Assembly (NCBI GenBank): GCA_002189035.1 | Contig: NEEC01000016.1 | Span: 372,001 to 436,000, forward strand | Source of the DNA: Utricularia gibba | Lineage: Eukaryota; Streptophyta; Magnoliopsida; Lamiales; Lentibulariaceae | DNA: 64,000 bases | Reading direction: 5' to 3' | Shown: positions 49,510 to 61,496 of the stretch, one piece after another | How positions within the stretch are numbered: the first letter of the stretch is position 1 | Layout: each line of letters begins with the position of its first letter | Program-made: the position numbers and the translations under genes | Notes under the pieces: model-generated | Told to the model about the DNA's origin: nothing | Database searches by the model: none | The model's input: only the letters and a program-made list of their open reading frames with translations

Positions 49510-50570
49510 GGTGGCTGGCTTCAGCTTGGTTTCTCCGCCGTAGCACATGGAAAGATGGGGAATTTGACCAAAGCCTACGAGCTAGAAGCACCTCACACCC
49601 GGCGCTCTCTGCTTCCCTATTTTACAATAAATGACGCAGTTGAAGGAGTCGTCCGCTGTTGGGTAGAGGTAGATAAGCACCCCAACAAACCCTGCAGAAA
49701 GCCAATGAAGGTCAAGGACCAAGGAGTTCTATGCTATTCGTATTTATGGCTTTTTGTATTTTGAGCAAATCTTGAATCCATCGTGTATTGGTCAAACCTT
49801 CCTACCCCATTTTACCTGAAACTAGAACCTCACTGTGGAGACGACGAAGCATTGATGTCATGGATGCTCGATCTTTTTCGCTTCCATGGTCTGGAGCATG
49901 CCGTGGAAAAATTTGGAACCTGGGTTAGGGTTCTCGTCACCGCTGCATTTCTTGAGATACCTCTCCGGTGACAATTTCAGCCCAATAGAAGCAGCCTTCA
50001 CTGCTCGAGTTCATAACCAAGCTTTTCTTTCCACAAACTTGTAACATCTTTCACATCGTAGCATCCACATCTATAAAACCCAAAATCCTGTGATTCGTTG
50101 CATCAGATGGAGGGAAAAGCTTTGATATTGTGTTACTTCCACGGAGTGTTAGCATAAGCAATCTCCGCCACGCCGTGCACCGGATCAAGTTACCGCGCCT
50201 CTATTTCCTCCGGCGACAAACACGGTAGCTCTTCAGCGATTCTCCACCACCGATCATCCGGTCCGTCGCTTATGAATGTGATTGAGGACAGGGTTACACC
50301 GTGGTGAACGGTGAGTTTTAGGGATACGGAGACCACCGTCCGCGTCGCCGTTGGCCATTTCAGAAAGTTTCTGGATTTGCTTCTCCTCTTCGTGTCGGTG
50401 ATAACTGAACTGTATATATAAAGATATAAATTTTTTTTGAATCCAAATCCTCATTCTTCAGTTCAGTTAATCTCGACATCGATTGCTCATCTACCCTCTT
50501 TTCATATAAATCACTGTCTTTCGCCTTCTATCCCCATTCGACGTTGTTTTCTTGAATTCCGCCATCGCCG
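49510..50570. other. Spacer CER10 to glycosyltransferase gene
   Basis: Head-to-head spacer. Apart from the SANT/MYB-like remnant at about 50155-50358 I see no gene. An open frame at 49555-49764 (+) has no recognised domain. TATATATAAA at 50412-50421 may be the TATA box of the plus-strand gene. Confidence 0.45.
50155..50358 (-). pseudogene. SANT/MYB-related (RADIALIS/DIVARICATA-like) remnant
   Basis: In one minus frame the segment DDRWWRIAEELPCLSPEEIE reads like the first MYB repeat of DIVARICATA/RADIALIS-type proteins (DRWxxIAxxLPGKSPEEVxxHYxxL). It is followed at once by a stop and then VHGVAEIA, where relatives have a helix with a similar pattern. A possible start MANGDADGG lies upstream in another frame. 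The normal tryptophan-rich first helix is not readable. Short, frameshifted and without the rest of the gene; call tentative. Confidence 0.4.
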
Positions 50571-53500
50571 ATGGGCCGGAGTCCAGCCTCATCGCCGGAA
50601 CATGTTTCGGTTGACGCCACCTCCGCCAGCGCGTCAGCGTTTCACTCGATCCGTGACCGTTTTCCCTTCAAGAGATATAACAGTGGCAGCAGCAGAAGCA
50701 CGCTGCCTCGGTCCTCGAAGACAACGACGCTACCCCATAAAACACCCCGATCTTATCAGCACAACAAGAGGAGGCTTCCGTTGCTTGCTTTTGTTGGAAA
50801 ATCGTGGTTCTTCTTGTGCATTTTGATTGTGATATTCACGTTCGCTTTAGCTTCGATGGTTCTGCAAAGAGCCATCATGCCTGGTTTTCGACAGGGAGTG
50901 GGTAGAGAGGTAAAGCGATGGCGGTGGTCGGTGAAGGAGGGGTTGAAGCTTGGAAGTACGTTGAACTTTGTACCACGGTGGAGCCTCGAGCTGAATACTA
51001 GCCGGCTTGATTTGGAAAGAAGCCAACGGGGAATAGGGCTGCGCCGGCCGAGAATTTGCGTTGTGAGTGGCTGACTGTGATCAAGTACATTGTGCTTTTC
51101 AACTTTGATGCATTCGTGTGCGAAGTGAGTCATTGCTATTCTGCTATGAGTTTCAGATTTTAGGAAGCATGGAGAAAGATATTTCCGCACTGATGCTTTA
51201 TTCTGTAATGAAGAACTTGAGAGATCTGGGCTATCTACTCAAGGTGCCACAGTTGCAACTGATGCTTGTTATGTCGTTCTGTAATTTTTGAATTTTCTCA
51301 TTCACGAGCCAATGTGTCAATGCTTGTTTGATAAGGTGCATTCTACTATCTGTAACAAGTGAAAGCTGAACTGCAGCCGAGCTGATAGCACATTTTCATC
51401 TAAAATGTGTCTGAAACACAACATAACCAGATTCATCTGTTACAGATTTTTGCGTTAGAAGACGGTGAAGCACGCTCATTTTGGCAAGAAATAGCCGAGC
51501 GAGTCTCAGTATTAAGTCACGATGGATATGGCCTTATTGATTGGTCTATGTATGTTCGACTTTCAAATATTGTCCGATGGAGTGTAGTCTGGATACGATA
51601 TCAATATATTTAGACGTGCTGACATGTCCATCCTTCATTTCTCTCCACCTTAATGATTTTTCATTGGATTTGCTGTTCATGCTTTTGCTCATTGACTGTA
51701 TGCTTTGTTCTGTTTGTTTTTTTAGAGGAGAGGGAGTGAGGGGCCATCTGCCTCTGTAGAGATTCCCATGTGATAATAATATTAAAAACCTAGACTATCA
51801 TCAGTTAGAGATTGCTGTGCTTGGATTATCGGACTGTATTCTATTTCTTTTCAACTTCAGCTTTGTTTTCTGGATTTGATTTGCGCATTTTTCATTGATT
51901 ATAGGTGTGAAGGAATTGTTGTTGACGATATTGAAGCCAAAGATCTCATTTCCAGGTAATATCTGAACTTTCATGACCATGATCATTCATTCATCAAATT
52001 CAGAACAGATCTCGTTGAGTCTCTTGGTGATGGTGTTTTGTATGTAGTCATTCGTATCAGATATCATTCTAGATTCAGATTTTTTCCCCCTTGTGCAGTA
52101 TAAGATGGTGAATGTGATACTGCGTTAAATTGTGTAAGGGGTTTTTAGCGTTCTATGATGGTGAATTTTACATGTTTACAGCCTTATGCAGGAGCCTTTC
52201 TGCTCTATACCACTAATATGGATAATTCAAGTAGATAATCTTGCCAATCGCCTGCAGCATTATGAGAAGAGTGGCTGGGACCAGCTCATTTCAAATTGGA
52301 AAAAAGCCTTTAATAGGGCTGATGCTCTTGTGTTTCCTGATTTCTCCTTTCCGGTAAATACATTTTCTTTTATACCTTAATGATATCAATCATAATGATT
52401 TTACTAGTTGCAGTGCTTACTGTTTACTTCGCTATTTGGCCTTTCAGATGTTATATGGCATGCTTGACACTGGAAATTTCTTTGTCATTCGGGGGTCACC
52501 TGTGGATGCTTGGGCCGCAGAAAGATATGCTAAAACTCATTCCAAATCTCAGCTGAGGAAAGAATATGGTTTTGAAAATGATGACCTGCTGGTCCTGGTG
52601 GTTGGAAGTTCAATGTTCTTCAGTGAGCTTTCTTGGGATTATGCTATTGCAATTCACAGCCTTGAGCCTTTGCTGGTCAAGTATGCCCAAGGTGATGCTG
52701 CCCCGAGATTTAAGTTCATGTTCTTATATGGAAATTCCAGCAACTTTCCATATGACGATGCTTTAAAGGTATGCCCTTTCAAGTTGGTCTCCAAGTTTAG
52801 TTGTTTCAAGTGTCTGGTCAAAATGGGCTTTGTATGTGAACTTGAAACCGGAAAAATTGAATGTTGTCTTTTGGAATATAAGACTACCTTCAGCAACCCT
52901 TCTGTTTTTGGAGCCATTTTATGTTGCAAATACAGAATTTGATGGAGTCTTTCTCCTCTTGATTTCATTTGTGCCATTGACATGTACGTTATTTTTTTAT
53001 TTGATATGTTTGATTTCTGTCATAACTATGCTGTTCATTGGTGGAACGTTGGATTCCTCATTTTGTTTTGTTGCATGTTTCGTTTTTATGACAAAAGTGT
53101 GAGCACCGCATACTTCTCTCTGGGTAATCACATATGGTAGTAAATCTCCCTACCAGTTTATGATACATGTTCAAACTTGGATAGCTGATTCCCGTTCGCC
53201 TCTACTTTTTTTCGTGATAAATTACTTGTATACATACATGTAGGACTTAGCAACTCGTCTAAGACTAAATCGAGGATCTTTGAAGCATTATAGCATGGAA
53301 AATGATGTAAGTGGCTTGACACTGATGGCTGACATTGTTCTGTACGCGTCATCTCAAGATGAACTTGGGTTTCCTCCCATTTTGACACGAGCCATGGTTT
53401 TCGGAGTTCCTGTGATTGCTGCAGATTATCCCACCATAAGGCAATATGTATGTCTTTTTTTTTTTCATAGAAAGGTTCACTTTCTGAGTTATTCGTGTAA

Positions 53501-55832
53501 TGTTTTTATTACCTCCATCCAAATTTCCTGAATGGTAGGTTACTGACAAAGTTCATGGGATTACATATGCAAAAGGTGATGCAGAAGCATTAATCAATGC
53601 TTTTTCAATTTTGATATCAGAAGGAGAATTATCTACATTAGCACATTCTGTTGCTTCAGCAGCAAGTATACATGCCAAGAATTTGTTTGCAATGGAATGC
53701 ATAGTTGGCTATGCAAAACTATTGGAACGTGTATTGGATTTCCCATCATATGTTTCACTTCCAAGTAATGCCTCTCGAATGAATAATACCTTATGGGAAT
53801 GGGATTTCTTGAGTGAGGAGCATGATGGTAATGCTTTAGGGAAAAAGTCAAGTATTGTTTCCGAACTCGAGGATGATTTGGTAAATTATTTCTCACCAAA
53901 ATTAACCCAGGGTAGCTCTCTATACATTAAGGACATGTTGACAAATTCAGACTGGAATACCTTGAACGAAATTGAAAGCTCTGAAGAGATTGAGAGGCTA
54001 AAGTGGGAGGAGGTATAAATAATGTCCTTTTCTTTATGTGATTGCTCCTTTCAGCTAACGTATCATATTATGTACTGTAGATTGACGAGAGGATGGAAAA
54101 AGATCTTGGTAACTGGGATGACATATATCGCAATGCTAGAAAATCTGAGAAGATGGGATTTGAAATGAACGAGAGGGACGAAGGAGAGCTAGAAAGAACT
54201 GGGCAGATGATATGCATATATGAGATATACAGTGGCCAAGGAGGTTGGCCATTTCTTCATCATGGTTCCATTTACCGTGGATTAAGCCTTGTAAGAACTT
54301 TATGTGTTGATGATGCCTTTTTGATACTTTAAAAATCACTCGTTGTTAATACACTTGTCAACACGCCTGACAAATATTTCCTTTTGGATTCCTGTTCTAG
54401 TCTCCCTCAGAACGAAGATTGAGTGCAGATGATGTAGATGCAGTTGGTCGGCTTCCCATTTTGAATGATACTTATTATCGTGATATCCTTTGTGAAGTCG
54501 GGGGAATGTTCTCAATTGCAAATGGGATTGACGATATTCACAAGAGGCCATGGATAGGATTTCAGTCATGGCATGCTGGTGGGAGTAAAGTATGTCATGT
54601 AGCATGCGTCACCTTCACCATATTTATTGTTTATGTTAGACAAGAAGTATTTCAGTTATGTATTTCAAATATGCAACATCATCTCCTTATTGCATTTTAT
54701 AACACTAGAAATATTGATTACACCAGCTATCGTTATCCCAAAAGGCAGAGGAGGCACTGGAGAAAGCATTGAGGGAAAATGTCAAGGGGGACGTGATATA
54801 CTATTGGGCACCTTTAGACATGGTTGCTGGCTCAACAGGAACTAATAATCTGCTATCTTTCTGGTCCACATGTGACAGTATCAATGCAGGAAGGTGCCGG
54901 TGAGTAATGTCAACCAGGTTACTACTCACTCATAAGACCCATTCTTCTCCTGAAGAAATCTTATCATGTTGATGATGATGATGAATAAATCTTCATTCCA
55001 ACTCTTGTTTTTTCGTTTCAAACTGCAGAACTTTTTTCGAAAATGCATTCAGAAGAATGTATGGATTACCTTCTAGTGCAGATGCTCTACCACCCATGCC
55101 CCAAGGCAGTGGGCACTGGATGGCTCTGCATAGTTGGGTGATGCCAACACCTTCTTTCCTAGAATTCGTTATGTTCTCCAGGTTCGTCACTGCTTGCTCT
55201 TCATACTCTCGATTTTGCTCTCTGTGATGCTTAAGCCTCACCTCATAAAGGCGTCTTCTCCAAACTATCAGGATGTTTGTTGATTCCCTTCATAGCTTAC
55301 AGACGAAAAATTCAAGCAAGAATCATGATTGTCTGCTGGGTTTTTCTGTCACCGAGGTTAGAGCCACTATCATCTCAAAACATCTTTAAAACTCGGAAGA
55401 CGAAAGCAATACAAGTCCCCTGCTTTTCCCTTTCTTTTGCAGAAACGGCATTGCTACTGCCGGCTTTTGGAACTCCTAGTAAACGTATGGGCGTACCATA
55501 GCGCGAGAAAGATGGTATACATCGATCCTCATTCAGGGCTGTTGGAAGAACAACATCATGTCACAAGCCGGCGGGGATTCATGTGGGCGCAGTACTTCAA
55601 TCCGGCCTTACTCAAAAGCATGGATGAAGACCTGGCAGAAGCAGCAGACGATGGCGACCATCCTTACACGCCGTGGCTCTGGCCGGCCACCGGTGAAGTC
55701 TACTGGCAAGGTTTGTACGAAAGGGAGAGGGAAGAGCGGTACCGGGCGAAGATGGACAAGAAAAGAACAACAAAGATGAAGCTGTTCGATCGTCTAAAGC
55801 ATGGATACAAACAAAAGTCACTTGCAGGATAA
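50571..55832 (+). CDS. Golgi-type family-1 glycosyltransferase (At5g04480/At4g01210 type)
   Basis: Large GT1/GT4-fold glycosyltransferase of unknown acceptor. Fourteen exons (50571-51062, 51157-51243, 51446-51549, 51905-51955, 52182-52353, 52448-52768, 53244-53447, 53539-54012, 54081-54290, 54401-54589, 54727-54899, 55029-55181, 55272-55356, 55443-55832) give 1034 residues in frame. A basic cytosolic tail is followed by one membrane segment (WFFLCILIVIFTFALASMVL, about 83-102): a type II anchor. Donor-binding region: DIVLYASSQDELGFPPILTR, then VFGVPVIAADYP. C-terminal plant-specific domain: YRNARKSEKMGFEMNERDEG, CIYEIYSGQGGWPFLHHGS, NDTYYRDILCEVGGMFSIAN, WVMPTPSFLEFVMFSRMFVD and a basic end GYKQKSLAG. 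The gene looks complete and normal. Confidence 0.92.
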
Positions 55833-56875
55833 CGTGCAATCTAAGGGAACCAAGGTACCATCTTTTTATATGCTCCAAGTTGGAACCACATGCTACTTCT
55901 TTACTTACTACATGGCCAAAACCAGCTCCCCTCCCACTTGCATGATTCCTCAGCCGCCATTGGTGTAGCAGAATAACCTTGAGGCTCTCTTCTCTCTTGT
56001 GTAGATCATGGGAAATTTTGAATGGTATCATTAGAATGCTTGCTTCTATGTCAAGACAGGAAGCAACATAAGCTTTAGAATATGATTGTAACATGGAAGT
56101 GGGTGGTTAGCACATGGTTATTGGTTTTTTTTTTCCTTTAAAAAATGTGAAACATGAATGAAACTGTGGTTTGAGTACATCCCATATCAAGAGAATGCAA
56201 TCTTTTCAATTTATTTTTTCATTTACTTTTTTTTGTGTGTTTTCCAAAAATGAAACCTGAAGTATTTCATGATTTTTAATTAATTCATAAGTAGAAGATA
56301 TTAAATAAATATAACTCAAATAAGTAATTATTTAAGTAGAAGAAACAAATGTGTTTTGCTATTAAAAAAGTTGATGACTTGTTTTGATAAGTATGTTAAA
56401 TGTAACTTATAAAATAAATTGGATTTCAAGTATAAATGTAGATAAATTTAAAATAAGTAGAAATTAAATAAAATTTTGAATATAAGTTACAAATAGTAAA
56501 AATTGGGATATAAAATATTTTAAAGTATTACTAAATGGATTGATAATTATCGTCAAACGTATTCTTTTACCCAAATCATTTGCGCTCTTCAGGCCTAGAA
56601 AACACAGAGGATGCAATTTCGATTTCGTTTCCATATCGGTTTGAGCGTAGCTCAGAGGTCAGATGGTTGTAGCTTCGCCGGCGAACTCCCTCAGGTCATC
56701 GGCAAAATGCTTATGGGCTGGGTCTAGACCGGCCCGGTTGGCTTTATCGATGTTATCATTTGTTGGGCCAGGCTCAGGTGGCGTTTGGAAAACAGATGCT
56801 CTGTTGTTTTCCGCAAAATCCATCTCGAATCTGTTTCCCGCTTCGACGCAGCGAAGCACCGGAGACGGCAACACA
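55833..56875. other. AT-rich spacer GT gene to RNase H2A
   Basis: 3' UTR of the glycosyltransferase, then AT-rich DNA to about 56570. 56580-56875 is the RNase H2A leader, in which an in-frame ATG at 56663 would add 71 residues lacking family similarity. Confidence 0.5.
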
Positions 56876-58830
56876 ATGGAGCTTGACGCTGCGGCGCTAC
56901 CGGAATGGGCATCGAAGCCTTGCATTATGGGCATTGACGAGGCGGGAAGAGGTCCGGTATTAGGTAAAATATACGGGTTCCTTTTTCGTGGATTTGGTTT
57001 TCGATCCAGGCGTTGAGGTATAAGAACCGTATGATTCTCAGGGCCAATGGTCTACGGATGCATGTTCTGTGCACGCTCCTATCAGAAAAACCTCTCCGCA
57101 TTGAATTTTGCAGGTTTGCCTTGGCATTCTCTTCTTTTTTTGTGTTATAATGATCGCTCATTCTCAGTTGCTTCCGCTATCCAAATGTTGGTTCTGTGCT
57201 CGAGAATCGCATTCTTTAGCTTTGCAGTGTGCGTTGTGGGGGATCTGATAGCTGAGTCTTGTGGTTGTAGATGCTCTTTTCTTGAGCAGTGATACTGTGG
57301 ACCACATGCTTTGATGGAAACGCATCTTGCTAATTCTGATTGAAAAGCATGTAGTGTTAAATAATGGAACCTTTCACCCAATCAGAGGTTCCTTCATGAA
57401 AATTTTGAGCTCTAGCTTTTGATACTCCGTCTGTTCCTGCAGACTCAAAGACTTTAACAGAGAAGAAGAGGGAAGAGCTATTTGATAGTTTGAAAGTGGA
57501 CAATTCAATCGGGTGGGCTGTGGACATCATCGACCCCCGGGAACTATCAGCCAAGATGCTTAAAAAGTAGAATGCTGAATACTGGTTTCACTAATATGCC
57601 TGTATGATAAACTGCTTCACTCCTCTGCAGAAGTAAGATCAGCCTTAATGAAATATCACATGATTCTGCTATTGGCCTCATACGGAAGATCTCCAGTCAA
57701 GGTGTTCTTCTGACAGAGGTAAACCTGCCCCAGTCTTCTTTTCTGTTGTCTTAATTAGTATTGCATTTCCAAGAGGAAATGATGGATATATCCCTGTTAC
57801 CAAGTCTCCCTTCTCTGTGGATTTCATGGTGTTTGATCATGCTTATCTATGAAGATGTTATCCAAATAAACAGTAGAAATAATCCATAACAGAAGTTGGT
57901 CGCAAGCTTAGATTGTCCCAAGTCTCAGCATGCGTCTGTGAGCATATAGCAACATGATCGCATAGAAAATTGGTTTATATGTCGACCAATGGAAGGCCGG
58001 AGGCCGCTATTTCAGTATGAAATCCTTGTTCTCAGGAGTCTCTCCTTCTGTCCTCGGTCCAGGTTTATTTGGATACTGTTGGTGATGCAGACAAGTATGC
58101 GGCAAAGCTATCTGCAATCTTTACTGATATCAAGTTCGTCGTGTCCAAGAAAGCTGATAGTCTTTATCCCATTGTCAGCGGTGCAAGCATTGTAGCCAAG
58201 GTAACTGTGTCCATCTCTTGGCCCCGTCTTGTCTATATAGCACTGCAAAACTGCTTTTCATCTTCTCATGTTTTACTGCTTTCAGGTCACTAGGGATAGA
58301 GCTCTGAGGAACTGGGAACTCGAAGAAACTGCCGTAGACCTGCATAGAAATTTTGGTTCTGGATACCCTGGAGGTAACTTCCTGATTCCTGACAAATGAT
58401 TATCCTAATATGAGTGTTTCCATGAACTTTGTATGGATGCATCCCTCACAGATCCACAGACAAAAGCATGGCTGAGCGATCACACGCATCCGGTGTTCGG
58501 ATTCCCAGCATTGGTTCGTTTCAGTTGGGGAACATGTACATCTTATTCCAAAAGCCTTGTAGAAGTGCAATGGTGAGCCCCTTGGCAACTATGAACCGAC
58601 TCAACTTGTGCCTTTCTGTTACAGTAGCTTCACCAAAAAAGTATGCTTGTAGGGAGGGTGACACGGCAGAAGAGGATGGTGATGGTGCTGGGAGGAAGAG
58701 CAAAAGGCAGATGAAGCTGGTGAACGTTGATGGTGTTGCTGCAGTAAAGAGAAAGAGTGAAGAAGATAGTAGACCAAGTCGTTGCAAGTTCTTTCAAGCT
58801 CGTAAACTCCAGCTCCTTCCCATGTTCTAA
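56876..58830 (+). CDS. RNASEH2A: Ribonuclease H2 catalytic subunit A
   Basis: Cleaves RNA in RNA:DNA hybrids and removes single ribonucleotides from nuclear DNA. Eight exons (56876-56963, 57042-57113, 57443-57566, 57631-57718, 58063-58200, 58286-58373, 58452-58572, 58653-58830) give 298 residues in frame. Motifs: [20 protein letters not shown] (catalytic Asp and Glu), [96 protein letters not shown] and [15 protein letters not shown] Lys/Glu-rich, less conserved tail ends RKLQLLPMF as in plant relatives. Start [15 protein letters not shown] fits the family. Confidence 0.95.
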
Positions 58831-59725
58831 GCTGTCTGTTCATATGAACCTGCATGGCTCCATGTGTATTACTAGGAAGAAAATGGTAGCAAATGAGAAC
58901 TGTAGAATTGCAGAACGATGCAGAAGCACATGTTGCAGCAAACAAAAAGAAAGACTGAAGCGAAATTCTTCCAAAACTGAATTGTACCGTAGAGACTACA
59001 AAAGCTTAGGATCTATTGCAGCAATCAAGCACTGTGACTTTCACGAAGTCCAAGCCATTCTTTCTTCCCTCTTTTAGGACACATTCTATGGCTGTAATCC
59101 AACAAAGTGAGCCCAACAACACAGGCAACGCTTTCGCTCCAGCAGCAATTACTTGCTTGACGGCTGACGCGCCACGTTTCGGGCGTCTGTCCATGAAAAT
59201 TTCCTCTGCCAATATAAAAAAAAAAGGCAACCCATTCACCTAGCGCGCAACATGGCGACGGTTTCTGCTTTCACGCCCATGGCTTGCGCTCTTCTGTTCT
59301 TTCGAGTGTAGCAAATTAACAAAACCTAGAGAAATCAAACCTGGAGAACACAAAAGGGGTGATTCAGAACAACTGGAAAAGAAGAGATGGAAAAAGAGAA
59401 ATTTTCTAACGGCGGCAGGTGGCGAGCGGGGCCGCGGCAGCCTGACGGAATGGGCGAGGGTCATTCTAACTTCACAGTGAAAAAATCACCAATAATTATT
59501 AATGTAATTTTAAAGAATTGAAAAGGGTCATTAATAAAGCACAAATAATGATGAACACAGGCAATCTCCAAGTGTAAGAATAAAATTGCCTCATTATTAA
59601 TGAAAACAGCAGAAAGGTATCAGATCAGATGACACAATCTGATAACATGCATTTTGAAAGAATCTTCCAAAACAAAAGACGAAACCTCCATCCCGCCGCG
59701 TCAGTTATGCTGCAACCATCTCCCT
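58831..59725. other. Convergent spacer RNase H2A to OTU gene
   Basis: 3' UTRs of both genes are expected here. A tiny frame at 59252 (+), about 19 codons starting MATVSAFTPM after an A-rich TATA-like tract, looks like the start of a gene but stops at once. Nothing else supported. Confidence 0.45.
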
Positions 59726-61282
59726 TCACTCGAACTCCAAAATGTCGTAGTGCCCATATCCTTGAAAAAGAACACTAATGCAGCTCTGGTCTTCTTTTGC
59801 ATACTCTCCACCGTAATCGGTTACTTTCGACAAACCACCATCACCACCGGAGCTTCTATCCTTCATGAAGACGGATATGGGTGTCCTGCAAGGTACCAAA
59901 GACTGTCCAATGAGCAGTCAAGTATGATTTCCAGATTTACTCTAAATGCTTTCCAAAGTGACGGTAGATGTATCAGAGCCGTTCTGTAGTTAGTTTCCAA
60001 CTAAGGTTTTGCTGAGAATCACAGAGGCAGAAGCGATATCAGAAAGCAGGCTTCAGGGTTCCTTTACGTTTGTTCACGAGATCAGTCTCTTTTAGGTTAG
60101 GAAATCATGCATGAAAGCTCACAATGTTCTTGATCCACCGTAACCACATACAAGATGCCCGTGCAGAAAATTGTGGTTTTGGGCGTTTTTACTGGATTAG
60201 AAAATGAGAAAGCCAATTCTCACCTAAGAACATGAGACGCCATAAGCAGCTCTGGCTCCCCACCCCAGACATAAGGCTGTTGGATTCTTGCCACGTAAGC
60301 ATCAAAATTTTCATCAATGAACCTAAAGAATACCACTAGTCAGACATGAAACGCTAGCGACATCAACCAATCCCACGAAAGCCGCTTAACAAATACCGAA
60401 ACACCGGTGCAAAAGGAGTAGGAAAAATGAGCAAGGAAAAAGGTCACCTTTCCACTTCTTCTCGCCTTTGTAGCAGTTCTTGAACCACCTGTGTGACATA
60501 AGCCCCAGTAAAGATGATGCAAATAGAGCTAGGCATCAAAGAAATAAAGAAAGAAAAATGAAAATTAATACTTGAGCTCTTAGCTCATCAGCAAGTTCTC
60601 TCTGCCGATTCTCATCAGGGGCATTTCCCTCATTCTTCAAGCATGCCATATGCGCAATTGCTCTGAACAAACACCTACCATCAGCTACAACACCTGTAAA
60701 AATTGAGACAACCAGTCAATCACTAAATCCAATGACCGGGCAATAGATCACAAAACAAAAACCAACTAACTAAAAGACGTTAAATTCACCAGTTACTCTG
60801 TAATCGATAGTCTTCTCTCTTTTCAATCCAACCACCTCAGAATTCGACTCTACATCAGAATCAACGGAAATCAAACTATCGCTGCCACCGAACAACATCC
60901 AAGCCAAATCTGGATGGTGCGGCCATCGCGCTGGCCTCGTATCCCAGGCAACATTCCACGATCCTCCTCCTCCCGTCACGAAATAGTTCTCGCGACGGTT
61001 GAGCACCGATTTCCAGCGTTTCCTCCAGTAAGAGGGGATGATGGTGGAGTGCCATATAGACGTCGGCCAACGGAAGACTTGGTCGTCGGAGTGATCTCCG
61101 GCAAGAAGTACGGCCTGGATTGGACTTTTACAAAACCGCCGATCGAAATGAAAGTAAGCAGAGGCGTGGACGTACGACGGCGGAAGGGATGAGAACAACC
61201 AAGGCCTGGGGCGACCGCACAGTACTCCGAGCATCACCAGAGGCGATACGAATCTTTTCCGTGCTGCGAATGACGACGACAC
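59726..61282 (-). CDS. OTU-domain deubiquitinating cysteine protease
   Basis: Predicted deubiquitinase of the plant OTU family (At2g38025-like). Five exons (61282-60790, 60693-60572, 60488-60448, 60322-60224, 59885-59726) give 304 residues. N-terminal half: a region with SWNVAWDTRPARWPHHPDLA before the catalytic domain. Catalytic domain: GVVADGRCLFRAIAHMACL (DGRC supplies the Cys nucleophile and preceding Asp), DENRQRELADELRAQVV, FIDENFDAYVARIQQPYVWG, GEPELLMASHVLRTPISVF, and C-terminal GYGHYDILEFE containing the catalytic His. The catalytic triad is therefore complete. The N-terminus from 61282 is open but weakly supported; the family often starts with a plastid-like leader. Confidence 0.85.
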
Positions 61283-61496
61283 TATTTTACCCTCGTGGAT
61301 CGATCACATCCAAATGATTATATAGACAACAAAGGAAATAATAATTAAAAATGCGTATTTATTTTAAGGTAACAATAAAATTATAGAAAATTAAAAACAA
61401 AAACAGAGGATAGATCCGGTCCAGTCCGGTCCGGTCCGGCCTTTGGTAACACTAACTCAGAAATAAAGATCTCTGCACCAACTCGGTCCACTATCC

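Noticed and set aside
59252-59311. Tiny plus-strand ORF starting MATVSAFTPM after a TATA-like tract
   Set aside because: Only about 19 codons, with no in-frame continuation or good donor. It could be the stump of a plastid-protein gene but cannot be supported.
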